This document shows, one piece after another, positions 26,201 through 33,539 of a stretch of DNA of 64,000 nt. The DNA comes from Chaunax sp. Z400 (taxonomy: Eukaryota > Chordata > Actinopteri > Lophiiformes > Chaunacidae), in NCBI GenBank assembly GCA_037577475.1, contig CM075204.1, positions 10,198,855-10,262,854 on the forward strand, in the 5' to 3' direction. Positions within the stretch are counted from its first letter, which is position 1. Each line of letters opens with the position of its first letter. Position numbers and translations under genes: made by a program. The notes under the pieces are model-generated. The model saw only the letters and a list, made by a program, of their open reading frames with translations, ran no database searches and was not told the origin of the DNA.

Positions 26201-27396
26201 GCTCTTCCAGGATTAGATTTAAAGGTCCCTCTAAAATGACCACCTAATCATGCTTGTCCATAAATTTCTATTATACAAGTTGGACATTTCAAGGAAGTTA
26301 GAAAATCTGCAACTGAAATGATGAGGCTGGCTGGAATTGTGTTTAAACTTTGCTTCCTCCAATATGTCCTCCCTTCCTAGGGGACTCAGTGCCCAATCAC
26401 GTGAAGCCTTACTGGCCAATAGAGGCCACCACAGCCAGTGACAGCGAGGACCCTGGCGGAGCAGAAAGGCTGAGGGTAGAGACCAAGGTGAACGTGGAGC
26501 TGCACCCAGAAAATAAGCTCAACCAAATTGGCGAAAGAGAGAGGGAGACTCTCCAGGAGAGAGATAAACAAACACCTGGTAAAGCCAGAGACACAGCGCC
26601 CCCTAGCCAACCCAACAGCAATAGCAACCACCAACCAGAGCAGAGAAAAGGTGAAAGAGGGGAATCATTTTGTACCATTTTTAATCCATTCATTGAACTT
26701 ATCTGAGTTCATTGGAATCAACTCTTTGTCCGTCTCAGGTATCTTAAAGAACAAGATCAGCTACCCTCCTCCGCTGAGCGACAAGAACATGAAGAACCGT
26801 CTGAGGGAGAAGCTGAGCGACTATAACCACCCCACCATCACCTCCCCTCCCCCCAACAATAACAACACCTCCTCCCCACCTCCCTCCTCCGTCAACATCA
26901 TAACCCCCTCTTCCCGGCCGCCCTCATTGTCCTCCAACGATGGAGGCCACCCTGCCAACCACAACAACAGCTCCCTCATCAAGCCACCTGTTGCACCGCG
27001 ACCACAGATTCCAGTTGGGCCCCCGCCAGTGGGCATCTACCGGGAAAGCAATGGGGGAGTGGCTATGCACTTGAAGTCAGGGACGGTCAACGGAGGCGAC
27101 GAATCTGACTCAGAGTAAGTAGACTTTTGAAGCGTGTCGGCATGTAGCGATGATGAGGTTAGCTTTTTTTTAATCACCCTCTTAAAACGACGCGGGGATA
27201 TATCCGTCACTGCGTCTGTTTGAATGCTGCATGATGACTTCCTGCATCCCTGCATTCATTTTTATTTTGCATGTTCTCGTCTTCCTGTCTGTCTCCTTGC
27301 CCCCATCCTCCCTGCACTCACCCCATCCCTCTTCCTCCCCTCCCCTCCCCTCCATATTCCTTCGTTAACAGTGGCAGTAACGAGACTTCGATCTGA
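4223..27396 (+). CDS. celsr1: celsr1, 3' half (29 exons, protein C-terminal 1559 residues)
   Basis: Cadherin EGF LAG seven-pass G-type receptor 1, a plasma-membrane adhesion GPCR that forms homophilic bridges between neighbouring cells in the core planar cell polarity complex with Frizzled and Vangl. The 29 exons listed separately join without a phase conflict into 4680 coding bases including stop. Domain order is laminin G 1 (second half), EGF, laminin G 2, EGF, EGF, laminin-type EGF, HormR, GAIN/GPS, 7TM, cytoplasmic tail. The family is usually about 3000 residues, so the cadherin repeats and first EGFs lie upstream of this window. Tail motifs (DSDSDSELSVDEHSSSYASS, VHSTPKG, RVETKV, KGILKNK, NRLREKL) match CELSR1 as I recall it better than CELSR2 or CELSR3. 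Teleosts can have a and b copies; I cannot say which this is. Confidence 0.95.
6068..6231 (+). CDS. celsr1: celsr1 exon W2: laminin G 1, C-terminal part
   Basis: Encodes SLDLTGPLLLGGVPNLPEDF through the GCMRNLSID cysteine strand to NNGTTAG, the conserved end of laminin G 1. Acceptor TCTGCAG, donor GTTAGA. Its first base completes an AAG codon with exon W1. Confidence 0.95.
6426..6551 (+). CDS. celsr1: celsr1 exon W3: EGF-like domain
   Basis: A one-exon EGF module with six cysteines in the pattern C-P..FC..DVCQNGGLC..YSCECP.GYGGKNC. It joins laminin G 1 to laminin G 2. Acceptor GATGTCCAG, donor GTATGA. Confidence 0.95.
6552..8672 (+). other. celsr1 intron between EGF and laminin G 2 exons
   Basis: 2.1 kb with no coding signature. 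It contains AT-rich stretches, G-rich sequence near 6588-6598 and a perfect 17 bp-arm hairpin at 7961-7998. Open frames at 6789-7086 and 8407-8616 are low-complexity and rejected. Confidence 0.7.
7961..7998. repeat. perfect hairpin, 17 bp arms, 4 base loop
   Basis: Arm TATGTTATTTCAAGCAG (7961-7977), loop ATTA, then its exact reverse complement (7982-7998). It is intronic. The short stem resembles a MITE remnant more than a microRNA precursor. Confidence 0.7.
8673..8839 (+). CDS. celsr1: celsr1 exon W4: laminin G 2, N-terminal part
   Basis: Reads VMPSPQFFDGQALVSWSD, then VPWYMGLMFRTR-like sequence (here AIPWYMGLMFRTR), the CELSR laminin G 2 start. Acceptor CCTGTCCAG, donor GTGAGA. It ends in phase 0 after INLM. 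Confidence 0.95.
9000..9185 (+). CDS. celsr1: celsr1 exon W5: laminin G 2, middle part
   Basis: Encodes LSEQKVRMEVLL and the diagnostic VNDGEWHHLLVELRS strand, ending LDYDMYQ. 186 bp, phase 0 at both ends. Acceptor CCATCCAG, donor GTACAG. The first 20 residues are the least conserved against human CELSR1, so the acceptor choice is slightly less certain. Confidence 0.9.
9272..9385 (+). CDS. celsr1: celsr1 exon W6: laminin G 2
   Basis: Encodes KSVVIGHDLPGLKLQSLHVG through NGFVGCIQ, the second-last strands and first half of the laminin G disulphide. 114 bp, phase 0 at both ends. Acceptor TTTCTAAGCAG, donor GTAAGT. Confidence 0.95.
9464..9638 (+). CDS. celsr1: celsr1 exon W7: laminin G 2 end plus EGF start
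   Basis: GVRMGETSTNVANINMARGL closes laminin G 2; VEDGCDLADPCDSNICPEN and CSDDWSTHTCVCDP begin the next EGF. Acceptor CTTCATCAG, donor GTATTA. Confidence 0.95.
9751..9892 (+). CDS. celsr1: celsr1 exon W8: EGF-like repeats
   Basis: GYFGKECVDACQLNPCEH, then CVRKPSSSHGYTCECG and YYGQYCEN: the end of one EGF and a full second one. Acceptor TGTCCTGCAG, donor GTAAGG. It leaves two bases (AA). Confidence 0.95.
9893..11376 (+). other. celsr1 intron, no feature beyond AT repeat
   Basis: 1.5 kb without coding signals. A short TA run lies near 10807-10822. Nothing else is supportable. Confidence 0.7.
11377..11497 (+). CDS. celsr1: celsr1 exon W9: laminin-type EGF, first half
   Basis: VEKPCPQGWWGSPMCGPCNC, then DCNKTSGECRCK, matching the CELSR1 laminin-EGF entry. 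Acceptor TTTGACAG, donor GTAAAA. Its first base completes a Lys codon. Confidence 0.93.
11984..12167 (+). CDS. celsr1: celsr1 exon W10: laminin-type EGF
   Basis: YPCECFSIGSESRTCDPITG, then QCPCKGGVIGRQCNRCDNPF: a complete eight-cysteine laminin EGF as in the 'LAG' part of the family. Acceptor CTAACTGCAG, donor GTATGT. Confidence 0.96.
12168..13520 (+). other. celsr1 intron with homopolymer tracts
   Basis: 1.35 kb non-coding. It contains a G tract at about 12919-12930 and an A tract at about 12988-13004. No exon seen. Confidence 0.7.
13521..13622 (+). CDS. celsr1: celsr1 exon W11: hormone receptor (HormR) domain, first half
   Basis: YEGCPKAFDAGIWWPKTKFG, then CPKGSIG, the conserved WWP core of the HormR/HRM domain. 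Acceptor TCCTCCACAG, donor GTGAGT. Confidence 0.96.
13623..15081 (+). other. celsr1 intron with an inverted repeat
   Basis: 1.46 kb non-coding. It holds 24 bp inverted arms at 14738-14761 and 14904-14927. No exon seen; open frames here are not conserved domains. Confidence 0.7.
14738..14927. mobile_element. 190 bp element bounded by 24 bp inverted repeats
   Basis: The arms at 14738-14761 and 14904-14927 are reverse complements with one mismatch. The interior includes CCTGATGAAAGCTTG followed by CCGAAACG, a pattern recurring in fish repeats. The layout is that of a MITE or foldback element; the superfamily is not assigned. Confidence 0.5.
15082..15176 (+). CDS. celsr1: celsr1 exon W12: HormR domain end
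   Basis: TAIRHCSDEKGWLLPELFNC, then TTVTFSHLKKM, finishing HormR and entering GAIN. Acceptor ATGTTGACAG, donor GTCAGT. It ends in phase 0. Confidence 0.95.
15692..15901 (+). CDS. celsr1: celsr1 exon W13: GAIN domain A
   Basis: Helical GAIN segment: RSKTIVRLLHSATHNTQHYY, then GNDVKTASQLLNHVLQYES. 210 bp, phase 0 at both ends. Acceptor CACCCTCCAG, donor GTAGAA. Confidence 0.95.
16003..16039. repeat. CA microsatellite in celsr1 intron
   Basis: About 18 CA units lie just upstream of exon W14. Confidence 0.9.
16154..16337 (+). CDS. celsr1: celsr1 exon W14: GAIN domain
   Basis: LVRAGSSILDPENKDHWEQI, then QRTEGGTAHLLRNFEDYANT and TYLKPFTIVTDNM. Acceptor GTTTTCCCAG, donor GTGAGT. Confidence 0.95.
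16433..16859 (+). CDS. celsr1: celsr1 exon W15: GAIN domain B and variable linker
   Basis: Begins ILTVDYLDVSDPERATIPRF. A poorly conserved Thr/Pro/Glu linker follows, then a basic RKRR site, then PVAVVIVYKSLGKLLPERFD. Human CELSR1 has an RRRR cluster in the same place, so a furin-type basic site is shared. I kept one long exon because the frame stays open; an internal GTACAG near 16576 could be a minor donor. Acceptor CTCCTCTAG, donor GTAGAC. Confidence 0.92.
17466..17633 (+). CDS. celsr1: celsr1 exon W16: GAIN domain before GPS
   Basis: LPNRPVINTAIISATVHSEG, then EERTKPVCVFWNHSIA with the first GPS cysteine and tryptophan. Acceptor TTTTTTAAAG, donor GTGAGT. 168 bp. Confidence 0.95.
17674..17696. 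repeat. TA microsatellite in celsr1 intron
   Basis: About 11 TA units within the 119 bp intron between exons W16 and W17. Confidence 0.85.
17753..17879 (+). CDS. celsr1: celsr1 exon W17: GPS autoproteolysis motif
   Basis: IGGTGGWSSKGCEVLNRNNS, then CQCNHMTSFAVLMDISKRE. The GPS has the Cys/Trp framework and an H-M-T tripeptide, the geometry for cleavage between M and T in adhesion GPCRs. Acceptor GTGTTTAG, donor GTATAA. Confidence 0.95.
17994..18194 (+). CDS. celsr1: celsr1 exon W18: TM1 and TM2
   Basis: After HGDVLPLKIVTY come hydrophobic segment 1 (ASLFLLLLTFILLCLL), a short basic loop RRLHSNLHAIHRN, and segment 2 (VAALFFSELVFLLGI) ending NQTDNP. Phase 0 at both ends. Acceptor CTCCATAG, donor GTGAGT. 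Confidence 0.96.
20231..20283. repeat. TG microsatellite with GC interruptions
   Basis: About 26 TG/CG units: a pure TG run followed by TGTGTGCG variants. Confidence 0.9.
20581..20735. mobile_element. MITE fragment, 'GCTGCAA' family
   Basis: Begins GAGCTGCAAATATCAATTG and contains TTAGATTATAAAATGCAGA, resembling the inner part of the teleost hAT-like MITE also seen at 2182-2501. Ends are degenerate. Confidence 0.4.
20945..21119 (+). CDS. celsr1: celsr1 exon W19: TM3 and start of TM4
   Basis: FVCTVIAILLHYFYMCTFAW, then MFVEGLHIYRMLTELRNIN and FYYAMGWGIPAIIT. TM3 carries the extracellular cysteine. Acceptor TCTCCCTCCAG, donor GTGAGA. Confidence 0.96.
21613..21725 (+). CDS. celsr1: celsr1 exon W20: TM4 end, ECL2, TM5 start
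   Basis: GLAVGLDPQGYGNPEFCWLS, then DTLIWSFAGPIFVVVL. The ECL2 cysteine in FCWLS should pair with the TM3 cysteine. Acceptor GTGTGCAG, donor GTATGT. Confidence 0.96.
21848..21927 (+). CDS. celsr1: celsr1 exon W21: TM5 end and ICL3
   Basis: VNIVIFILAAKASCGRRQKA, then MEKSGA. A small 80 bp exon with a basic third intracellular loop. Acceptor CTCTCTAAAG, donor GTAAGT. Confidence 0.9.
22049..22175 (+). CDS. celsr1: celsr1 exon W22: TM6 and start of TM7
   Basis: PALRMAFLLLLLISATWLLG, then LMAVNSNVMTFHYLFAVFSC. Acceptor TCCTCCTCAG just after a TG microsatellite (22014-22034), donor GTAGCA. Confidence 0.95.
22176..23067 (+). other. celsr1 intron, CpG-richer than neighbours
   Basis: 890 bp non-coding. 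The stretch from about 22240 to 22960 has more CpG dinucleotides than adjacent introns and may be an old transposon relic, but no terminal repeats were found. Confidence 0.5.
23068..23193 (+). CDS. celsr1: celsr1 exon W23: TM7 end and proximal tail
   Basis: GVFIFFFHVILNKEVRKNLK completes TM7, then the amphipathic helix-8-like NKEVRKNLK and DESSTARASLLT. Phase 0 at both ends. Acceptor TTTCTTTTCAG, donor GTGAGT. Confidence 0.95.
23434..23525 (+). CDS. celsr1: celsr1 exon W24: cytoplasmic tail, with alternative donor
   Basis: RSLNCNTYTEDGALYRSGIG, then ESTVSLDSTLR. Two donors follow the same CACTCAG sequence: GTCAGC at 23526 and GTACAA at 23568. Both leave two bases, so the second would add 14 residues in frame. 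The short form aligns better with CELSR1 as I recall it, so I chose it. Confidence 0.88.
23526..25429 (+). other. celsr1 intron (first 42 bases possibly alternative coding)
   Basis: 1.9 kb. 23526-23567 may be an in-frame exon extension. The remainder has short CA runs near 23775 and no other exon signature. Confidence 0.65.
25430..25530 (+). CDS. celsr1: celsr1 exon W25: cytoplasmic tail
   Basis: EESGQKPSVSSGTAKGHTDL, then DGPLFHRNGSKGD. It follows the pyrimidine-rich stretch 25370-25427. Acceptor TCTGCGTAG, donor GTGAGA. Phases join W24 and W26. Confidence 0.88.
25655..25798 (+). CDS. celsr1: celsr1 exon W26: acidic Ser-rich tail signature
   Basis: DSDSDSELSVDEHSSSYASS, then HSSDSEDDDIDVKPKW and QPVHSTPKG, the strongest CELSR1 tail signature, rich in casein-kinase-2-like SDSE sites. 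Acceptor TCTCTGCCAG, donor GTATAT. Confidence 0.97.
26381..26650 (+). CDS. celsr1: celsr1 exon W27: cytoplasmic tail
   Basis: DSVPNHVKPYWPIEATTASD, then ERLRVETKVNVELHPENKLN and a low-complexity Glu/Arg/Gln/Asn stretch ending NHQPEQRKG. Matches the CELSR1-specific KVETKVSVELH region. Acceptor CCCTTCCTAG, donor GTGAAA. Confidence 0.95.
26739..27114 (+). CDS. celsr1: celsr1 exon W28: Pro/Asn-rich distal tail
   Basis: ILKNKISYPPPLSDKNMKNR, then LREKLSDYNHP, a long Pro/Ser/Asn stretch with SH3-ligand-like PPVAPRPQIP, and NGGVAMHLKSGTVNGGDESD. The donor GTAAGT starts at 27115. If it is not used, the frame ends at once with DSE and a TAA at 27116-27118. Acceptor CCGTCTCAG. Confidence 0.93.
27372..27396 (+). 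CDS. celsr1: celsr1 exon W29: terminal coding bases, C-terminus ETSI
   Basis: A strong pyrimidine tract (27325-27365) and AACAG precede 27372. In the phase left by W28 it reads D-GSNETSI-stop. ETSI fits a class I PDZ ligand (Thr at -2, Ile at 0). The exon continues as 3'UTR. Inferred from splice signals; no transcript seen. Confidence 0.7.
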
Positions 27397-29090
27397 CCTG
27401 TTAGGAAAACCCTAACCAGCCCGCCCTTGTGAGAGGAGGGGCGAAGAACCTGCTGGGGGAGGAGAAGAAGAGCACAGGACTAAGAGAACGGGACGAAAAG
27501 GAGAGACATCTACGGACAGATGGGTGCTGCAGGTTGGGTGAAAGGATAGTGAGAGTTTTCTCTATGCCTGATCTAAACCAACCGTCCCTCCTCTCATGTT
27601 CCCTCTCTCTGGAGAGCAGTATTAATTGCAGACTTTAAGACTGCCGTAGACAAGAAAATATGCAGAAATGATAAAAAGGTGTGACAAATAATAAAGGGAA
27701 TGCTGTGTCGGATTGTACCAAGAGGGAAGACATTGGAGTGTGTGCCAAAACCACCACAGGAAATGAGGACTGAGAGATGAAGAATTTCCACACAATGCAT
27801 TGCAAGCCCCAAAATGCTGTTCATCAGTGATGGTTACAAGGGGTCGCCCTGTCAGTGAGTGAAGTTTGGAAATCTGGACATTACCACTTGGACAGCTTTT
27901 TTTCTCATGGAGAGAGGCAGATGTATAATCACTATGCGTGAAACCAGACTCAAATACATGCTGGTACATTTGTAGTCCAAGAGGATTTCAAGGACTACAA
28001 GTCCCATAAACCTAACAGCGTGTTCTCACTGAGTTTTGGAAAAGTGACACTCACACAAAGCACACTTCTTTATTTTTATTTTCTCAAAGGAAGGCTTCCC
28101 CGGTCTCTCAGTGCAGTGCATTCAGTGTGTAATTAATGTGTAGATATTGTTGAAGGTGAAGAAGAAATGATCTATTTTGTATTTCAGCCGTAGAAAGGAC
28201 AAGGTTAACTAAATATGATACGCCTGTGTTAAGTTGGGAACACTTTTCAAATGTGAAGATCGTTTGAAATCGACTGAGAAGGATCAACTCTGTGCCTTCG
28301 GTCTGAACCGACACCTTACGCAGACATACTTTATTAGCCTGTAGCGGGCTTTCTGTTGGTGTACCACGCTGTCTGACAGCATTTTCTGTTGTACAGACAC
28401 ACAATGCATACAAGACTGTTATGTTTGAGTGACTTAGAATGTCCTGTTCTTTCCACACACAGCACAGTCGCTCTGAATGAACATTTATTATGTGGAATGG
28501 ATAAAACTCAGCTTTCAGTTTGAGCACTATGAACCTGAAGCCTTCACTTCCAGTGTCCATCCTGTATGTCTCATGCAACACACTCCTCTTACCAAAGTCA
28601 TGAAATACTGTAAATGTAAATTAGGGTTGGAGTCACTTCACTTTTAACTCAGTTTTATTCCTAGATAGTTGAAGAAAATCTTCAGTACAACACTGATTGT
28701 ATGGGTCATATTAAGACTTTAAAGACTAACTGGATGGATTTCATGTTTTTAAAATATTGACATTTATAAATCTTTATAAATCAACATTGTGTACAAAAAT
28801 CTGTCTTGATTGCTGAGTTCAAAGTGAAAATGAAGCCAACTTTAATGCATTTTGCAGCTAGCATAAGGCAACTTGTTTACCACTCACGTAATACCGTTGT
28901 ACCATGCATACTGTGCAACCCCAGTGTTTGACTCTCCTGTAATCCAAACTGTTGATAAATGTCCTTTTTTTATTGATCCATGACACTGGAACTATTTTGT
29001 AACATAATGTATATTTATTTTGTATGGTTTTAAGACACTGGAAAGAAAAGATAATTGTGACTGTAAAATAAAGATGACATGATGAATTTT
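27397..29090 (+). other. celsr1: celsr1 3'UTR
   Basis: About 1.7 kb from the stop codon to a likely cleavage region after 29072. Its distal part, from 27915 on, belongs to the large duplication and recurs at 41188-42365. Confidence 0.6.
29067..29072 (+). terminator. celsr1 polyadenylation signal (AATAAA)
   Basis: AATAAA followed about 25 bases later by the T/G-rich CTGTCTTGTGCTGCCTG. A possible proximal AATAAA is at 27690-27695. The duplicate signal is at about 42337-42342. Confidence 0.6.
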
Positions 29091-30333
29091 TAACTGTCTT
29101 GTGCTGCCTGTTATATACATCTGTTCCCGGACAGATCTGCAGACTGCAATCCTCCATCCATCACTGGACCAATTACACACACACACGGATGCGCAACAGC
29201 CCTACTCATCATTGTCTTCATCAATAAAGGAATAAGGACAGAGGATTGGGAGAGAATAGGGGCAGAGGGTCCACCGGCCAAGGACCACACAGTGGGGTTG
29301 TTTAAATAGCAATGATCCATGTTAAGGCATATCAGGCCTTTTATAGGGGGTGGGAAATTGCACTGGGGGGGGCTATATAGCCTAAACACTATCACATTAT
29401 TATTATAAAATAATAAGACTCAGCGGTCCACCTCCATCTAAAGGACAAGGGACACTCCTTTGAAAACAACAACGAACACCTGGACAGAGAGGACAGATGG
29501 TTTGACAGAGTAATGGAAGGTCAAACTAGAAGACTGGGGTCTAACCACCACCTCTCAGGCACACAATGCAGTCGTAGCATCTCTCCCCAGACAATTTCAT
29601 TGTCAATCACATTTTGAATTATGTGATGCTAATGACTCACATGATGTGGATATGACATAAAATCAATATTCTGTTGTTGTTGTAGAAATAATTTATAAAC
29701 CCAAACCAGCTGTCCATTGTTCATGCTGGCTCATTGGAAACTTAGTGGTTAGACCTGCACTAAATGTCTCAGGAGTTAAAGGCCTATTCATGAACAAGCA
29801 TTATAATGATCACTGAAACACTCAGTGTAAACCACTGCATCACTGTACCGCCCCCTAATGTCCCAACACACCTGAATTCACCTCATATTTCCCTGAAGTC
29901 ATATATTTATATCGGCCTACTGTCTTTATTAAGACACTGTTATGAGCTGACAGCGCAGCAGGCCTCTCTCTCCCTTGTAAAGAGTCAAGCTAGCTCACCC
30001 ACCAATCGGTCTGTCTCTGTAAACAAATACAATCCATCCAAACAAGACGGTGTTTCCTTAAATAAAATAAAATCTCAGCGTTGTAAATGAATGGATGTAT
30101 TTCTTTCCGCAATCCACAGCAAAATAAATAAATAAATAAACGCAAGATGCTAGTATGTGTTTATTTTTAGCACGATCTGAGCAAAATACCCATGTATGCG
30201 GTTTATACTAAATTTATAAAATTTCTAAATTTATACCCATTTATACTAAATGCGAACAGCGACAGGTAAATACATAAATAAAATAAATTGATAAATAAAA
30301 TAAAAAAACTAAATTTCTATACTGAGAAAAATA
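29091..30333 (+). other. spacer between celsr1 3' end and SGNH-like promoter, copy A
   Basis: 1.2 kb non-coding and AT-rich. Contains (AAAT)n near 30121-30140 and 30265-30306. No exon seen. Duplicated at about 42365-43600. Confidence 0.7.
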
Positions 30334-30412
30334 AAAATGGCGGCGCGAGTTTCCGGAAACTCATGACGTTCCGCTCGTGTGTATATAAGGGTCTGAAAAA
30401 CAACGTCTCCTT
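30334..30412 (+). promoter_or_regulatory. promoter of SGNH-like gene, copy A
   Basis: A compact run of known element types: YY1-like AAAATGGCGGC (30334-30344), palindromic TTCCGGAA (30351-30358; ETS/STAT-like), CRE half-site TGACGT (30364-30369) and TATA box TATATAAG (30382-30389). Transcription would be expected to start near 30413. Copy B has the same elements. Confidence 0.65.
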
Positions 30413-30657
30413 CCTGTGAGTCTAACCGCTTACATCTGGTCGATTGAAATTTTGAACTGCGAAACATTTGTGTCTGCAAGAGTAATATCTTCTGATTCAG
30501 TGTTGTTACGTTCACTTTTTGATCCATCCAACCTTCTAATCAACCATCTGATCAACATTTTATCACATTTCATCACACATTTCATCACATTTCATCACAC
30601 ATCTCATCAACCAGTTTATCAACCACCTTATCAACGATCTCATCTTTATCGATCAAC

Positions 30658-32361
30658 ATGGGTAGACGTGGAGGCAAGGTAAGATATTCAAACCAGGATA
30701 TATGTTTTAGTCCCAATTTAATGTACATGCAAGATTAAGGCTGTTTGTCACTTCGGTGATGCGTTACCTAAAGCTACCGATTAACCGGTGTATTACAGTG
30801 TTTTGTGATTTATGGCGTTTTCAATTCATTTATAATAAATATGGGATTTATTCAGTCGTTTAAATGTGGTTTCTATACTCAGACTTATATGTAATTTGGC
30901 ATATTTCTACTCAGTATATTAATCAGTATATTATAAATATAGTATATTAGTATATATAGTATATTCAGAAAAAATCAGGAAAAAATTAAATGTGTGTTTT
31001 GTAAACTAATGTACCAAAGGAGTGATGGACGAGCAAACGGCTAAAAGCTGTTAGCTGCTAGCTAATGAAACAGCTAGCCTAGCCATTATTTGACCATATT
31101 AGCAAGTCTTTTCAAGCCTGTAGTGGTGAGCTGAAGACTATGTAACCTGTTTTATCTTATGGAATGACAAAAGGAACACTAAATGCCTCTGTAGCACTTA
31201 TGATGGAATAATAATACATGTATGTATATGTATTAAGAAAATATATTTAATTATAATGTAGTATAAAGTAGCTAGGGCTAGTATAGGTTCAGCAACAGAG
31301 TTGGTTGAAAATCAATGAAACACAGACACAGAACTAAATTTACCGGCTGTATTGAAAGTTTAGACATAACAAAAAAATACTAGAAGTGAATCAAGGCAAA
31401 ATATCTGCAAAAACATAAGTAAATAAATAAGGCCTTTCCAATTAGCTGCATTATTACAAGCTACAATATATTTCTAGCATTTGAAAAGATCTTAATCAAA
31501 TCAGTTCAATAGGTTAATGTAAATACAAATCCCAATAATTATTTTAAATCATTGAATTCAGCAAGACCAACATTAGCATAATGAGCACAATCCCATTCAA
31601 ATATCTGTTCACAGATCAATACGATAATCAGTGTAAGAATGTTTAGTTTAAAGTGACATCAGGGCACCTTTAAACCTGAGGATTGTACAACTAAAAATGT
31701 AACACAATTAATATTTAATATTATAGAGCAATGCATCACAATAAATGATTAACTATGTGAGATTATAAAATACTGACATTTAAATCCCTGCATGCTTGTA
31801 CAGCGACGAGCCACTAGACCTTCAAGCTGGGAACCTACAGTCCACCCGAGAACTCAGTACAAGCTTGAAGATTGGAGCTTTCACCCCAGGAAGCCCATCA
31901 TTATCCTGGGGGATTCAAATCTCGCTCGGGTCCCTGGATTTTCTGATGCAAACATTCAGATAGACAGCTATCCAGGGGCCCAATTTTTTCATCTGACTGA
32001 GATGCTCAGAAGGCTTCCCCCAAACAAGTCCGTGGAGAAAGTGGTGCTGTCAGCAGGCCTCAACAACTGTCTGCGAAGGCAAACGACTGAGAGCATGATC
32101 CGACAGCTGGACGATTTGTTGAACATGGCTGAGGAAACATTTCCCAACGCTGAGCTTTATGTACCAGTCATCAACTTTTGCCAAAGACTGGACAGAAAGC
32201 AGAAGGAGCAGTTGACCAAATTGAACAGCTACATTGAGGCCGACTGCATCTTTCTGACAGGTCTTGATCAGGTCCACTTCAGGACTCAGCCCAGAGATCC
32301 TGTTCACTGGACACCCAAGACAGCTGATCTCATCATCCAGCACTGGCTTGATCAGATCTAG
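30658..32361 (+). CDS. SGNH/GDSL-hydrolase-like protein, two exons, copy A
   Basis: Exon 1 CDS 30658-30678 (MGRRGGK, donor GTAAGA) joins exon 2 at 31804-32361 (acceptor CTTGTACAG), phase 0, giving 192 residues. SGNH blocks are visible: block I IIILGDSN (Ser45), block II-like YPGAQ (Gly65), block III-like GLNN (residues 92-95) and block V DPVHW (Asp172, His175). The Ser/Asp/His set needed for esterase or lipase chemistry is therefore present, but substrate and activity are unknown. No signal peptide or membrane segment; the basic start suggests a cytosolic or nuclear protein. SGNH-like domains recur in teleost expanded families and in some retroelement ORFs; no reverse transcriptase is nearby. 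I do not recognise the gene. Confidence 0.7.
30679..31803 (+). other. intron of SGNH-like gene, copy A
   Basis: 1125 bp, AT-rich, GT-AG. Contains a palindromic run of short AGCTAGC motifs near 31040-31080. Copy B's intron is 1087 bp, shorter mainly through a small deletion after about 44452. Confidence 0.65.
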
Positions 32362-33171
32362 ATCTTCTTCAGTCCCTAAATCCTCACAGACCAGCAGGTA
32401 AGGAACATTTATTGTCTTGTTATTTTCCCTCTGGCTTCTGTCAGACAAGTTCACTTTTGCACGATATTGTCTTCTTATTATTTCTATTTTATTTTATTTC
32501 TTCTCAATTTAGTGCCTAGGAGGACCCCCAGTCCTTCTCCTACCCCCATCACCTATTCTCTGTGAGGACCACTAGGCCTGCTCCATCCTCTGTGAGGACC
32601 CCCCCATTGTCTCTGTGACGACCCCCAACTCTTCTCCTACTCCATCCTGTATGTGGAGCCCTAACCCTGTTCTACACCTCAGCCTGGCAGTATAGCCTCT
32701 GTAAGTAGAGCAGTATTTATTTATTGGTCTGGCTCTGTTGTAAGTCATCTTTAGTGTTGCATTTATTGATGCAGTAAAGTAACTTTTGTTTGTTGTTGTC
32801 TTCCAAACAGGGCGAGCCTGTATGAGTTCAACCAGTCACTGCTGGGGCTTCAACTTCTTTCTGTTTGCCGAGTGAGATGAGCAGGTCCATCCCTGTACAG
32901 GACCAGAAGTGGATTGCCAACATTGTCCCACAGTGTCAACACCAAGAGCTTGAAGGTGTTTGGCCGGACATCTGTGACAACCTTCAGTCCACCTGAAAAA
33001 ACACTGGTAAGTCAAATTGATATCTGGCTCCATAAAACCTTTGCTTTGTGGCTGTTCTTAAATTCTTAACTTGAATTCAATTAGGCTTTATTTTTACTAA
33101 TCCCACAGCCAAAGCAAACCTTAGACTGAGCTGCTCATAAATTCATATCCATGTCCTCTGCCTCCTTCCAG
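32362..33171 (+). other. downstream exon-like blocks of SGNH-like gene, copy A
   Basis: After the stop, CCAGCAG/GTAAGG makes a donor at 32398. Further blocks bounded by AG and GT signals are 32513-32700 and 32811-33006. They have stops in all useful frames, so they look like 3'UTR exons or decayed coding exons. If spliced, several junctions would lie far past the stop and predict nonsense-mediated decay. Confidence 0.4.
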
Positions 33172-33539
33172 CCTGCTGTTCCTTTGTCCCAGCCTAACAT
33201 CTTCTCCCAGCCTAACATCTTCTCCCAGCCTAACATCTTCTCCCAGCCTGCTATCTCCTCTATGGCTGCTGCCACCATGAGACCATGAGATCTAGTGTCT
33301 CCTCAGAGGTGGATTCATCATCTCCTGATGAATCTGGGGTATGTAAAAACATATTTATGTGCTTAGATATCACTCTCTCTGCACTTAGCTCCACTTCTAA
33401 AACTTTGTTGCTCATCTCATCTCTGATTTTTTCAGGCTGTGGAGGATTCTGGTGTTCCAGGCATGGAAAGAGTCGACAGCTCGGCAGAGTATCTGGAGGA
33501 GCTGAGAACAGAGACTGTCTAGCAGTCACAAACCAGCAG
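33172..33539 (+). pseudogene. first P-Q exon pair, copy A (interrupted)
   Basis: Exon P (33172-33338) begins PAVPLSQ, followed by three QPNIFS repeats, then meets an in-frame TGA after AAATMRP. Exon Q (33436-33539) encodes AVEDSGVPGMERVDSSAEYL and ends ELRTETV-stop. Acceptors CTTCCTTCCAG and TTTTTTCAG and donors GTATGT and GTGAGG are good. The intact version is the second pair at 33849. Confidence 0.45.

Noticed and set aside
28108..28581. 157-codon open frame on the minus strand (repeated at 41383-41856)
   Set aside because: Antisense to the celsr1 3'UTR, no family resemblance; its conservation is explained by the recent duplication.
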